A stretch of 64,000 bases of DNA from Bradyrhizobium sp. CSA112. GTDB lineage: Bacteria; Pseudomonadota; Alphaproteobacteria; Rhizobiales; Xanthobacteraceae. Shown one piece after another: positions 52,221 to 61,816 of the stretch. Location of the stretch: positions 62,001-126,000 of the forward strand of contig NZ_JAACFS010000002.1 of NCBI RefSeq assembly GCF_029051645.1, read 5' to 3'. Every line of letters starts with the position of its first letter. Position 1 is the first letter of the stretch. The position numbers were made by a program, and so were the translations under genes. The notes below the pieces were generated by a model. That model saw nothing but the letters and a program-made list of their open reading frames with translations, was not told the DNA's origin and ran no database searches.

Positions 52221-53468
52221 ATGAATCGAAAGACGGCTGGAATTGTCTTCATGATGAGCGTTGGAATTGCGGCGTTGGCCGGCACCGCGAGTGCACAAAA
52301 ATCACCAGGGAGTGCAGCTCTCGACACGAGCCTGCGCGAGGTGGTCGAGCGCAAGGACGTGCCGGGCGTGGTCGCGCTGATCACTGATCGCGAGCGGGTG
52401 CTTTATCAGAGCGCATTCGGCGTGGCCGACGTCGCGACCGGGCGGCCGCTCACGACCGACGCGCTGTTTCGTATCGCCTCGATGACAAAGCCGGTCACTT
52501 CGCTGGCATTGATGCAGCTCGTCGAGCAGGGCCGCCTCGGTCTCGATGACCCGGCCGAGAAATACCTGCCGGAGCTTGCGGGAATGAAAGTCTTTGAATC
52601 GTTCGACGCGGCGACCGGAGCCTACCAGCTCCGCCCGGCATCAAGACCGCCGACCGTCAGACACTTCCTGACGCACACGTCCGGATTGGCCTATCCGTTC
52701 ACCAGCGCGATCTGGCGCGATTTCAAGCCGCGTGCCGGCGAAAATTATCCGTTCGGCGGACCGCTGCTGTTCGATCCGGGCGAGCGCTGGCACTACAGCA
52801 CCAGCACCGATGTCGTCGGCAAGCTGGTCGAGGTGGTGTCTGGCCAAAAGCTCGAGGACTATTTCCGCCAGCACATCTTTGCCCCGCTCAAGATGGATGA
52901 CACGTCCTACAACGTGCCGCAGGCAAAGGGGCCGCGCCTTGTCGCGCAGCAGCAGCGCGCCGGCGAGCGCATGGACGGCGCCATCGAATTGCAGAAGCAG
53001 CAACTTGGGCTCACCATAGCGGCGCCGATCGGCGGCGGCGGCCTCGCATCGACCGCTGAGGACTACGGGCGCTTCATGCGCATGCTGCTCAACGGCGGCG
53101 CGCTTGACGGGGTGCGCGTGCTCAAGGTCGAGACAGTGGCGCTGATGGGCCAGAACCACATCGGCGCGGTCTCGGTTCCCGCACTCAAGAGCGCACTGCC
53201 GCGTAGCGCCGACTTCACCTTCATCGCCGATGGCCGCGACAAATGGGGGCTCGGCTTTCTCATCACGACCGATCAGGTGCCCGGCAAGCGTTCCCCGGGC
53301 AGCCTGAGCTGGGGCGGCATCAACAACACGTTCTTCTGGATCGATCCGGCGCGCGGCATAGCCGGCGTGATCATGATGCAGTACCTGCCATTCGCAGACG
53401 CCAAGGCGCTGGCCGTCTACGACGCGTTCGAGCGCGGCGCCTATAAGCTCGTCAACGCCGAGCGGTAG
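52221..53468 (+). CDS. serine hydrolase, class C beta-lactamase/esterase family (copy 3)
   Basis: Secreted enzyme of 415 residues with a signal peptide (about 1-26, ending ASAQ), SxxK motif SMTK (S87, K90), a YSTSTDVVG block in the second motif place and a C-terminal LSWGGINNTFFWIDP block. It belongs to the same broad family as the pair at 40611-43179 but is less similar and not adjacent to them. ATG 52221 follows GGGAGGCC. The substrate is unknown; an esterase or peptidase role is more likely than beta-lactam hydrolysis. Confidence 0.9.
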   Translation: MNRKTAGIVFMMSVGIAALAGTASAQKSPGSAALDTSLREVVERKDVPGVVALITDRERVLYQSAFGVADVATGRPLTTDALFRIASMTKPVTSLALMQLVEQGRLGLDDPAEKYLPELAGMKVFESFDAATGAYQLRPASRPPTVRHFLTHTSGLAYPFTSAIWRDFKPRAGENYPFGGPLLFDPGERWHYSTSTDVVGKLVEVVSGQKLEDYFRQHIFAPLKMDDTSYNVPQAKGPRLVAQQQRAGERMDGAIELQKQQLGLTIAAPIGGGGLASTAEDYGRFMRMLLNGGALDGVRVLKVETVALMGQNHIGAVSVPALKSALPRSADFTFIADGRDKWGLGFLITTDQVPGKRSPGSLSWGGINNTFFWIDPARGIAGVIMMQYLPFADAKALAVYDAFERGAYKLVNAER

Positions 53469-53796
53469 AAAGGTTGCAATGCCAGGTCGGCTTTATGCCG
53501 ACCACGGCTTTCGAGCAGCCCAAACTCGGACATTGGGTATCGCCGCCCAGGTTACTTGGGCGCACACGCAACCGGCGACTTACGCCGGGACGGGCACGCC
53601 GAAAAACGGCATCAAAGCAGTTCGAAGCGGTCTTCGCGGAAATTGAACGGATGGCAGGCCGGCAATTGGGCCAAGCGTGCACGCGTGCCGAGCGCTTGGC
53701 TGGCCCTAACCACGGGCTTGCGGCATCATTGACCGGACATCGACGTTTCGTCCCAGTATAATCCCTCGCACAATAAACCTGAGGGAGGAGACAAAG
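53469..53796. other. intergenic stretch without a recognised gene
   Basis: Short frames exist on both strands but none has a recognisable product. A GAGGGAGG ribosome binding site (53781-53788) precedes ATG 53797. The stretch may hold remnants of a lost gene, but I cannot show this. Confidence 0.35.
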
Positions 53797-54264
53797 ATGA
53801 GGACAATACTGGTCGCTGCCACACTTGCCGCCCTTACCGTCGGCGCATCCGCTCAAGACAAGCGCCCTGACTACGGCACGGCGGTCAATGCCGCAGGCGC
53901 AAAGAAGATCGCAGCCGGCGTCCTCGCCGAATGCCAGAAGAACGGGTGGAACGTGGCTGTCGCTGTCGTCGATAATCACGGTTTCCTGGTGTATTTCGAA
54001 CGCATGGACAACACGCAGACGGGCAGCATGGACATCGCCGTCGGTAAGGCGAAGTCCGCGGCGACCTATCGGCGTCCGACGCGCGTTTTCATGGAGGCGA
54101 TCAACAAAGGCGCGCCGGCCACAGCCACACTTCCCGGTGTCTTCGCCTCGCCGGGCGGACTGCCGATCATGGTCGACGGCAAAGTCACTGGCGGAGTGGG
54201 AGTGAGCGGCGTCACCGGCGACCAGGACGAGCAATGCGCCAAGGCGGGCCTCGGGACTACATGA
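53797..54264 (+). CDS. GlcG/HbpS-family secreted protein
   Basis: Protein of 155 residues with a signal peptide (about 1-19, ending ASA). The core GlcG/HbpS/DUF336 pattern is present: AAGVLAECQKNGWNVAVAVVDNHGFLVYFERMDNTQTGSMDIAVGKAKSAATYRRPT followed by GGLPIMVDGKVTGGVGVSGVTGDQDEQCAKAGL. Members bind heme (HbpS) or are of unknown role in glycolate clusters. The export signal suggests a periplasmic heme- or redox-related function, by inference. ATG 53797 has GAGGGAGG upstream. It converges on murI. Confidence 0.9.
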   Translation: MRTILVAATLAALTVGASAQDKRPDYGTAVNAAGAKKIAAGVLAECQKNGWNVAVAVVDNHGFLVYFERMDNTQTGSMDIAVGKAKSAATYRRPTRVFMEAINKGAPATATLPGVFASPGGLPIMVDGKVTGGVGVSGVTGDQDEQCAKAGLGTT

Positions 54265-54311
54265 GAAACTGCATCCTGCCCTCCAGCGTGCCGTGACGCG
54301 CCCGGGCGGCC

Positions 54312-55100
54312 TTACGCCAGCACGCGCCCGCCGAAGAACGGCATCAGCGCGCGGCTCAGCGCGTGCGGCCGCTGTGAGGTGAAGATCATCTCGGCCCCGG
54401 CTCGGTCGCTTTGCCGGCCGGGCGACCCGAGCAGGTCGGACACACGCCGGGCGATGGCGGGCGCGGGATCGATCCAGTCGACCGGCCACGGCGCGAGCCG
54501 TGTCAGCCGGTCGAGCAGCAGCGGATAGTGGGTGCAGGCCAGCACGACGGTGTCGGTACGGACAGCGCCATTTCCGACAAAGCAGGGGGCAAGTTCGGCT
54601 GCGATATCCGCGTCGCTCACGTCGTTGCCGTTGAGGGCGGACTCGGCGAGCGAGGCGAGTTCGGCCGACCCCACCAGCGTCACCTCGCAGCCCTGCGCGA
54701 AATCATTGATCAGGCGCTTGGTGTATTCGCGCCTGACGGTGCCCTTGGTGCCGAGCACCGACACGCGTTTGGTCTTCGAACTGGCGCAGGCCGGCTTGAT
54801 CGCGGGTACGGTGCCGACGAACGGCACGCTATAGGCGCTGCGCAGATGCGACATCACCAGCGTGGAAGCGGTGTTGCAGGCAATTACCACCAGAACGGGG
54901 GAGTGGCGTGCGATCAACTCGCCGACCAGCGGCACCACGCGGGCGATGATCTCTTCCTCGCCGTGATGGCCATAGGGGAAGAACGCGTCGTCGGCGACAT
55001 AGACGTAATGCGCGTCGGGCCTGGCGCCGACGATCTCGCGCAAGACCGTGAGGCCGCCAAGGCCGGAGTCGAAGACGAGAATTTTCGGCAATGATGACAC
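54312..55100 (-). CDS. murI: glutamate racemase
   Basis: Enzyme of 262 residues that makes D-glutamate for peptidoglycan. It is recognised by ILVFDSGLGGLTVLREI, YGHHGEEEII, the catalytic cysteines in VVIACNTASTL and VLACTHYPLL, and the spacing between them. The usual length is about 265 residues. It is a single gene; the upstream gap to the RidA-family gene (about 250 bp) contains its promoter. Confidence 0.95.
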   Translation of the reverse strand: MSSLPKILVFDSGLGGLTVLREIVGARPDAHYVYVADDAFFPYGHHGEEEIIARVVPLVGELIARHSPVLVVIACNTASTLVMSHLRSAYSVPFVGTVPAIKPACASSKTKRVSVLGTKGTVRREYTKRLINDFAQGCEVTLVGSAELASLAESALNGNDVSDADIAAELAPCFVGNGAVRTDTVVLACTHYPLLLDRLTRLAPWPVDWIDPAPAIARRVSDLLGSPGRQSDRAGAEMIFTSQRPHALSRALMPFFGGRVLA

Positions 55101-55350
55101 GCTGCGACCTTAGCCGATTTGCGGTTACCGTCAGGTTGCTTCGAGGGTGCCGGCGGGGTCATGCGGCTTGTCGACGGCGGTTACGACAATTTGGAACCAT
55201 CTAAATCGGCTTGGCAAGGCCGGAAAACTGCTGGGGTGGCATCCAGGACGCACAAGCGAAGGCTCGTCCGCTGCCCTTGCAGTCGGTGGAAGATGGGGTG
55301 TCCTGAGACGACGGACGGCCGTCGTCCCTTGCACGCTCGCCGCCAATCGA

Positions 55351-55749
55351 TCAGGTGGACTGAGGAAGTCGCGCAATGACTTTGATTTCAAAATCGAAGC
55401 CCGCCAGCCAGTTCACGCCCACCGCAGTCCAGTTCGGATAGGGCGGCTCACCGATCTCCTTCATGCGAATTGCGTTGACCGCCTCCCACTGTGCAGCCGG
55501 ATTGGTATGGAACGTGGTCACGTCAACGACGTCATCAAATGTGCAACCGGCAGACTTCAGCACGGCCGAGAGATTGTCGAACGCAAGCTGCACTTGCTTT
55601 TCAAAGATTGGCTCGGGCGACCCGTCATCGCGGCTGCCGACTTGGCCCGAGACGAACAGAAGGTCGCCCGAGCGGATCGCCGCCGAATATCGGTTGATCT
55701 CGTAGAGCGCCTGCCGGCCGGCAGGGAAGATTGCATCGCGTTTGGCCAT
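55351..55749 (-). CDS. RidA (YjgF/YER057c/UK114) family protein
   Basis: Protein of 132 residues. The fold is shown by RYSAAIRSGDLLFVSGQVGSR, FEKQVQLAFDNLSAVLKSAGCTFDDVVDVTTF and PPYPNWTAVGVNWLAGFDFEIKVIARL, the conserved C-terminal strands. The archetypal RidA deaminates reactive enamines, but this variant ends IARL and may belong to another RidA subfamily, so deaminase activity is not assured. ATG 55749 begins the homology; an in-frame extension to 55872 would cross the operators. It is divergent from a TetR gene with overlapping promoters and three operators between. Confidence 0.9.
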   Translation of the reverse strand: MAKRDAIFPAGRQALYEINRYSAAIRSGDLLFVSGQVGSRDDGSPEPIFEKQVQLAFDNLSAVLKSAGCTFDDVVDVTTFHTNPAAQWEAVNAIRMKEIGEPPYPNWTAVGVNWLAGFDFEIKVIARLPQST

Positions 55750-55821
55750 GACGTCACTCCTGTTCACAGGCAAGCCAGACCTCCAGTGGTCCGGCTGTTT
55801 GCATCTTACTCGAGCGATAAA

Positions 55822-55850
55822 TTGACATACGCTCCGTATGTTTCTATAGG
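55822..55850 (+). promoter_or_regulatory. sigma-70-type promoter for the TetR gene
   Basis: -35 TTGACA (55822-55827) and -10 TATAGG (55845-55850) have a 17-bp spacer. The first operator occupies the spacer. Confidence 0.8.
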
Positions 55851-55892
55851 CTACATACGCAGCGTATGTCAATTAGCATACGGAGCGTATGT
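55825..55892. promoter_or_regulatory. three copies of the operator CATACG-N3-CGTATG
   Basis: Perfect dyads CATACGCTCCGTATG (55826-55840), CATACGCAGCGTATG (55854-55868) and CATACGGAGCGTATG (55877-55891). Centres are 28 and 23 bp apart. The third is the exact reverse complement of the first. They fit a TetR dimer and lie between the divergent RidA-family and TetR genes. Confidence 0.9.
55843..55872 (-). promoter_or_regulatory. sigma-70-type promoter for the RidA-family gene
   Basis: On the minus strand, -35 TTGACA (55872-55867) and -10 TATAGA (55848-55843) have an 18-bp spacer that contains the second operator. Its -10 overlaps the -10 of the rightward promoter, so both genes start from one tight face-to-face region. 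Confidence 0.75.
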
Positions 55893-55909
55893 GATTTGCG
55901 GAGATAGCG

Positions 55910-56506
55910 GTGGCCGCGAAGCGACGCGCACAGATGGTGGAGGAAACCCGGGCCAAGCTCATCCAGGCCGCCCGTAAGGCTTTCGCGACCAAAGGCTATG
56001 CGGCGGCGTCGATGGATGATCTAACCGCCGAGGCCGGCCTGACGCGCGGTGCGCTCTATCACAACTTCGGCGACAAGAAGGGTCTGCTGCAGGCCGTGAT
56101 CGGCCAGATCGACGCGGAAATGGTGGCGCGAATGCGCGCTGCACAAAATCAGGCGGAGACCCGGTGGCTCGGCTTTCTCGCCGAGGGCGTCGCCTATATC
56201 GAAATGGCGCTTGAGCCGGAGATCCAGCGCATCATGCTGCTAGACGGGCCGGCCGTGCTCGGCGATCCATCGCTATGGCCCAATCAGACTGCGTGTCTTC
56301 GCGCGACCACGCAAACGATCCAGGCGCTTATCGACGAAGGAACGGTGAGGCCGATGGATGCGGAAGCTGCCGCGCGGCTCATCAACGGAGCGGCGCTCAA
56401 TGCGTCGCTCTGGATTGCCGCAGCCGACGATCCGCACGCCGTCTTTGCAAAGGCTGTCGAGGCTTTCCGATATCTCGCGGTTGGGTTGCTGCAGACCGAG
56501 AGATGA
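55910..56506 (+). CDS. TetR/AcrR-family regulator of the divergent RidA-family gene
   Basis: Regulator of 198 residues. The helix-turn-helix (about 15-55, AFATKGYAAASMDDLTAEAGLTRGALYHNFGDKKGL) is typical TetR. The C-terminal ligand domain (MALEPEIQRIMLLDGPAVLGDPS) resembles TetR C-terminal domains seen with RidA genes. The GTG start at 55910 gives MAAKRRAQMVEETR; ATG 55934 is an alternative. Three perfect operators overlap both divergent promoters, so it should repress its own gene and the RidA-family gene until an unknown inducer binds. Confidence 0.92.
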   Translation: MAAKRRAQMVEETRAKLIQAARKAFATKGYAAASMDDLTAEAGLTRGALYHNFGDKKGLLQAVIGQIDAEMVARMRAAQNQAETRWLGFLAEGVAYIEMALEPEIQRIMLLDGPAVLGDPSLWPNQTACLRATTQTIQALIDEGTVRPMDAEAAARLINGAALNASLWIAAADDPHAVFAKAVEAFRYLAVGLLQTER

Positions 56507-56534
56507 CCGTCAAGCGTTCCGACGGGGTGCGTAA

Positions 56535-57842
<1,308 letters not shown>

Positions 57843-58007
57843 CGAAAACTCCGGACGAGCAGGGCGGGGACGCGAGGCGGATCCCGGCCGATTTGTTTTT
57901 ACGCCGCGCTTTAGCAAATCGTACCGGGCGAGGCCACCCGTACGGCGCCGCGAGCGGGGAAAACCTTGGGGCTCTGGCCGGACCAAAAGCCGCTGCTTGG
58001 GCCGCCG

Positions 58008-58661
58008 CTAAAGGCTGGCCAGCCCGCACTCGACGGCAAGGCGGACAAGCTGCGCGTCGGTTCGCATGCCGGTCTTGGTCTTGATCAGGTAGTGGTAGTT
58101 TTGAACGGTCTTGATGCTGAGATTGAGGTTTGCGGCGATCTGCTCCGCCGTCGCGCCGGCAGCCAATTGCCTGAGAATCTCGATCTCCCTTTCCCCCAAC
58201 TGGTCGAGCACCGACGTCGACGGAGACAGGCTTTCCATCGCCAGAACATGTGCGATGTCATCGCTCATCGCATGTTCGCCGCGCGCCACGGCGCGGATCG
58301 CCTTGATGAGCACGGCCGGTTCGCTGTCCTTGGTAACATAGCCGCTCGCCCCGGCGCTGAAAGCGGCCTTCACCAGCGCCGCTTCGCTGTGCATGCTGAA
58401 GACCAGAATGCGTGAGGTGGAGTTCCTCAACCGGATGTTCCTGACGGCCTCGAGGCCACTGGCTCCGGGCATCGATATATCCATGACCACGATGTCAGGG
58501 GCATGGCTCTTGAACATACGGTAAGCATTCGCCGCGTTGTCGGCCTCCGCGACCACGCGGAAGTCACTCTGGTTTTCCAGTACGCGCCGATAACCCTGTC
58601 GCACGACCGGGTGGTCGTCGACCAGCAAGATCGAAATGCCCTTGGCCTGGGAAGCTGTCAT
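58008..58661 (-). CDS. NarL/FixJ-family response regulator
   Basis: Regulator of 217 residues. The receiver domain has D15-D16 and phosphoacceptor D61 (VVMDISMPG), and K in YVTKDSE. The C-terminal LuxR-type HTH (about 150-210, LGEREIEILRQLAAGATAEQIAANLNLSIKTVQNYHYLIKTKTG) is complete. The sensor kinase gene lies 134 bp upstream on the same strand, so the two form a NarX/NarL-type pair. Targets are unknown; the divergent motor-like operon (60378-62417) is a candidate. Confidence 0.93.
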   Translation of the reverse strand: MTASQAKGISILLVDDHPVVRQGYRRVLENQSDFRVVAEADNAANAYRMFKSHAPDIVVMDISMPGASGLEAVRNIRLRNSTSRILVFSMHSEAALVKAAFSAGASGYVTKDSEPAVLIKAIRAVARGEHAMSDDIAHVLAMESLSPSTSVLDQLGEREIEILRQLAAGATAEQIAANLNLSIKTVQNYHYLIKTKTGMRTDAQLVRLAVECGLASL

Positions 58662-58795
58662 CCGGGCACCATAGCGTTTTCGAGCAAAGCATGCCCTCGG
58701 ACTTGATCCGGGGGCGGGTACCGGTTCGCATAGCGATCAAGCTTGCGCAGATTGCGTAGACTTATCTGCGGTACAAGCGCCTCAAACAAGGAGCG

Positions 58796-60166
58796 TCAGG
58801 CCGCGAGCGGAATTGTGGCGGCCACGCTTACGCCACGCCTCGCGCGCGCGATGGAAAGCGAGCCGCCGAGCGCGGCCACTCTCTCACGTATCCCGGTCAG
58901 GCCGAAGCCGGCGGACTGTGCCACCTTGGCCGCATCCCCGCCGCCGTCGTCCTCGACGTGGACCAGCAGCGCGTTTTCCGCGCCCGTCCGTCGCTCGATG
59001 CGGAGCACGATCTCCCGCGCTGCGCTGTGGCGCAACGAGTTGGTCAGGCATTCCTGGGCGACGCGATAGGCTGTTGCGGCAACGGTGCCGCGCACATCGG
59101 CGAGATCGCCCTGCAGGTCGAGCTGTATCATCGGTTGCGTCGCATGCTGTGATCGCCAGCTATCGACCAGGTCGACGAGGCAGGCTTCCAGCCCGAGTTC
59201 CTCGGCGGGCGGATGACGCAAACGGTTCAGGGTACCCCGCAAGCATGCCATTATGCGGCGGGTCGCTTGCGAGATCATCCGCGCATCCTGCGCGACATCG
59301 CTTTTGGCCTGTTCCCGCCCGGCGGTCGCCTCGATCGTGCTGGCGAAGGCGAGAATGGCGGAAAGGTTCTGTCCGAACTCGTCGTGCAGTTCTCGAGCCA
59401 GGGCGCGCCGCTCGTCGCTGCGGATTTCAAGAAGGCGCCGGGTCAGGACGGCTCGTTCTTCCGTCGCCTGCGCGAGGCGCTCACCGAGATCGCTGACGGC
59501 TTGCCCGATCATGGCAAGCTCCATCGACCGGAAGCGCGGGAGCGATGTCCGGTATCGGCCGTGCGCCATGCGCTGCAGTGCAGCTACAATCTGTTGCGCC
59601 GGCGCGAGCGTATGCGCGATCGCGAGCGATGCGAAGAAGGCGATGGCCAAGGCCATCAGCAGCGCGACGTGGATGTTATCCACGATGTGTTGCCAGGCCA
59701 GCGATATGGCGGCGTCCGGATCGGCGATGGCCGAGACGGAGCCTGCGGTGACGTTACGCGTGCTGATTGACCGGGCAACCGCCGCGTGATTGCCGAGGAA
59801 CGTCTGCACAGAAGCGGCAAACCAGGCCGGCGGAGCCTTGCCGATCCCCTTGCTCTGGCCGCAGAGCGGTTTCTCGAACGCGCCCTCCGGCTCGAACTGG
59901 ACGCAAATTCCAGGCGAAATGAGCTTCATCGTCTCGATGGTGCGCCATTCGGGGACTGGCACGAGATGTTCGCGCGTTCTGCTGCTGCGGAGCAGCAGCT
60001 CGCGCCAGTAGAGCGCCTCCAGCGCCTCGGAGACCCGTTCTGCGGATGCGGCCGTGGCGCGATCGACGCTGCGATAGGCGTCGATCGTGGCCCAGACGGT
60101 CGCCGCGCCCAGACATAAGGCGACGACGACGAGCAGGCGGGCGACGAGTTGAAGCACGAGGCGCAT
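58796..60166 (-). CDS. NarX/DegS-type sensor histidine kinase
   Basis: Kinase of 456 residues. Helix 1 is at about 5-27, an extracytoplasmic sensor region at 28-163 (with three cysteines, no recognised fold), and helix 2 at about 165-188. A HAMP region and coiled coil (190-248) follow. The HisKA_3 phosphoacceptor is H261 in RRALARELHDEFGQ. The ATPase domain has DDGGGDAAKVA and GLTGIRERVAALGG. It is the cognate kinase of the NarL-type regulator downstream. It is divergent from the motor-like operon with about 210 bp between. Confidence 0.92.
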   Translation of the reverse strand: MRLVLQLVARLLVVVALCLGAATVWATIDAYRSVDRATAASAERVSEALEALYWRELLLRSSRTREHLVPVPEWRTIETMKLISPGICVQFEPEGAFEKPLCGQSKGIGKAPPAWFAASVQTFLGNHAAVARSISTRNVTAGSVSAIADPDAAISLAWQHIVDNIHVALLMALAIAFFASLAIAHTLAPAQQIVAALQRMAHGRYRTSLPRFRSMELAMIGQAVSDLGERLAQATEERAVLTRRLLEIRSDERRALARELHDEFGQNLSAILAFASTIEATAGREQAKSDVAQDARMISQATRRIMACLRGTLNRLRHPPAEELGLEACLVDLVDSWRSQHATQPMIQLDLQGDLADVRGTVAATAYRVAQECLTNSLRHSAAREIVLRIERRTGAENALLVHVEDDGGGDAAKVAQSAGFGLTGIRERVAALGGSLSIARARRGVSVAATIPLAA

Positions 60167-60377
60167 GCGATCACTCCACGGCTTGTCGATGACGCTAACA
60201 GCACCGCTATTTCACGCCAATTGCAAGCCGGGTGACGATATGCAGATTGGGAAATTTTCCCGGCCAACCGCGGGCATATGTCTTTGGACCAGGTCTGCCG
60301 CCTCTGATCTAACGAAGGGCAAGGGGCCTTTTGCGGGCAGGCTTCGGAGCAGCAGCCCTTGAGGGAGCTAACGCAGC

Positions 60378-61145
60378 ATGAGTGCCAGAATGGGTGCCGA
60401 GACCGCATTATCAGGCACGGACACGCCGGAACGAGGCGTCTTGCTGCTCTGGATGATCTTTACCGGACTTTCAATCTTTGCCGTCTTCCTGCTGTGGCGG
60501 TACGGGTTGATTCATCTCATGGTCGCCTCCGATCGCACCTATATTTCGAGCCTGATCGCCGCGCTCTACATCATCACCTGCGGGCATTGCTTCTGGCGGA
60601 CGCGAGCGATCGCGCGTGAAGGCGAGGTCGCAAGAGGCTGCCGCGCCGTGCTGTCGGCTCCGGACGGCGCGAAGGCGCTCAACGCCGATGCGCGCGATCT
60701 GCCGGGCGGGCTGGTCACGGATCACATCCGCAGCCTGGTGACGAAGGCGAGGGCGCAAGCCGCCGGCCGTATCGACCAGACGCTGCTGCTGCGGACGCTG
60801 GCCGACCGGTTGCGCGGCTCCAACGGATTCGGCGCATTCGTTTCCGACACGCTGATGAAGCTCGGGCTGCTCGGGACGATCGTCGGCTTCATCATCATGC
60901 TGGCGCCGATCGCGACCCTCGACGCGGCCGACAAGGCCGCCATGAAATCATCGATGGGCGTGATGAGCGACGGTATGGCGGTGGCCATGTACACGACACT
61001 GGCGGGTCTGGTCGGCTCCATCCTCGTCCGCATTCAATATTACATGCTCGATGCCGCGACCCAGCGGGTGTTTTCCGATGCCGTCATGCTGACCGAGACG
61101 CACGTCACTCCGGCCCTGGAACGCGATCGTGGAACGCCACCATGA
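60378..61145 (+). CDS. MotA/TolQ/ExbB-family proton-channel protein
   Basis: Membrane protein of 255 residues with four helices (about 20-43, 56-73, 160-183, 199-221). A cytoplasmic loop of about 85 residues lies between the second and third. The motif LMKLGLLGTIVGFIIML is the hallmark of MotA/TolQ/ExbB proteins, which form pentameric rings around a dimeric single-span partner and use proton flow to do mechanical work. Position and spacing (ATGA overlap with the next gene) mark that next protein as the partner. It is not the classical TolQ, ExbB or MotA: no tolR/A/B, tonB or flagellar gene is near. Confidence 0.9.
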   Translation: MSARMGAETALSGTDTPERGVLLLWMIFTGLSIFAVFLLWRYGLIHLMVASDRTYISSLIAALYIITCGHCFWRTRAIAREGEVARGCRAVLSAPDGAKALNADARDLPGGLVTDHIRSLVTKARAQAAGRIDQTLLLRTLADRLRGSNGFGAFVSDTLMKLGLLGTIVGFIIMLAPIATLDAADKAAMKSSMGVMSDGMAVAMYTTLAGLVGSILVRIQYYMLDAATQRVFSDAVMLTETHVTPALERDRGTPP

Positions 61146-61816
61146 TGGATGACTTCGGTCTCTATCCACGCGAGGAAGCGTTCGACCCGCTCGGCGTGAT
61201 GCTGTTCAAGGCGCTGCAGGTGATCGCCTTCCTGTTCTTCCTGGCGCTGCTCGCGGTCTCGCCGGACGCCAAGGATGGCAAGATCGATTCCAAGGCCGAG
61301 TTCATCATCACGATGGACTGGCCGGACAACCATCCTGACGACTTCGATCTGTTCGTGCAGGACCCTGCCGGCCACATCGCCTGGTATCGCCGCCGCGAAG
61401 CCGGCTTCCTCACCCTCGACCGCGATGATCGCGGCGGCGCGAACGATTTCATCGTCGTCAACGGCAAGAAGATTGCCTCGCCGATCCGGGAGGAAATCGT
61501 CACGGTGCGTGGCATCGTCCCCGGCGAATACACGGTCAACGTTTCGCATTTTCAGGCCACGACCGGGCAGCCGGTCGCGGTGAGCGTCAAGGTCCAGAAA
61601 CTCAATCCGACCGCGCAGGTGATCTTCGACAACAAGCTGACGCTCGACCATACCGGGGAGGAAAAGACCGCATTGCGCTTCTGGCTCGATGCCGAAGGCA
61701 AGGTGGTCGACGTCCAGCAGCGGCAGAAATCGCTGATGGAGACGTTCCGTAACGTCCGGGCCAACGGTGCCGATCTGGACCCGAAGACAGGCGTCAGGAT
61801 GCCGCGCCGTGAATAG
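61142..61816 (+). CDS. single-span stator-like protein with DUF2135-like periplasmic domain
   Basis: Protein of 224 residues. A short cytoplasmic start (with D15 just before the membrane segment) leads to one helix (about 17-40) and a periplasmic domain. The topology is that of ExbD/TolR/MotB. The periplasmic part instead shows a beta-sandwich pattern: TMDW, DDFDLFVQDPAGHIAWYRRREAGFLTLDRDDRG and VPGEYTVNVSHFQ. This resembles DUF2135/YfaP domains rather than a peptidoglycan-binding or TolR domain. D15 could be the proton-carrying residue, by inference. Its start overlaps the channel gene by 4 bp and its end overlaps the next gene by 8 bp. Confidence 0.82.
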   Translation: MMDDFGLYPREEAFDPLGVMLFKALQVIAFLFFLALLAVSPDAKDGKIDSKAEFIITMDWPDNHPDDFDLFVQDPAGHIAWYRRREAGFLTLDRDDRGGANDFIVVNGKKIASPIREEIVTVRGIVPGEYTVNVSHFQATTGQPVAVSVKVQKLNPTAQVIFDNKLTLDHTGEEKTALRFWLDAEGKVVDVQQRQKSLMETFRNVRANGADLDPKTGVRMPRRE

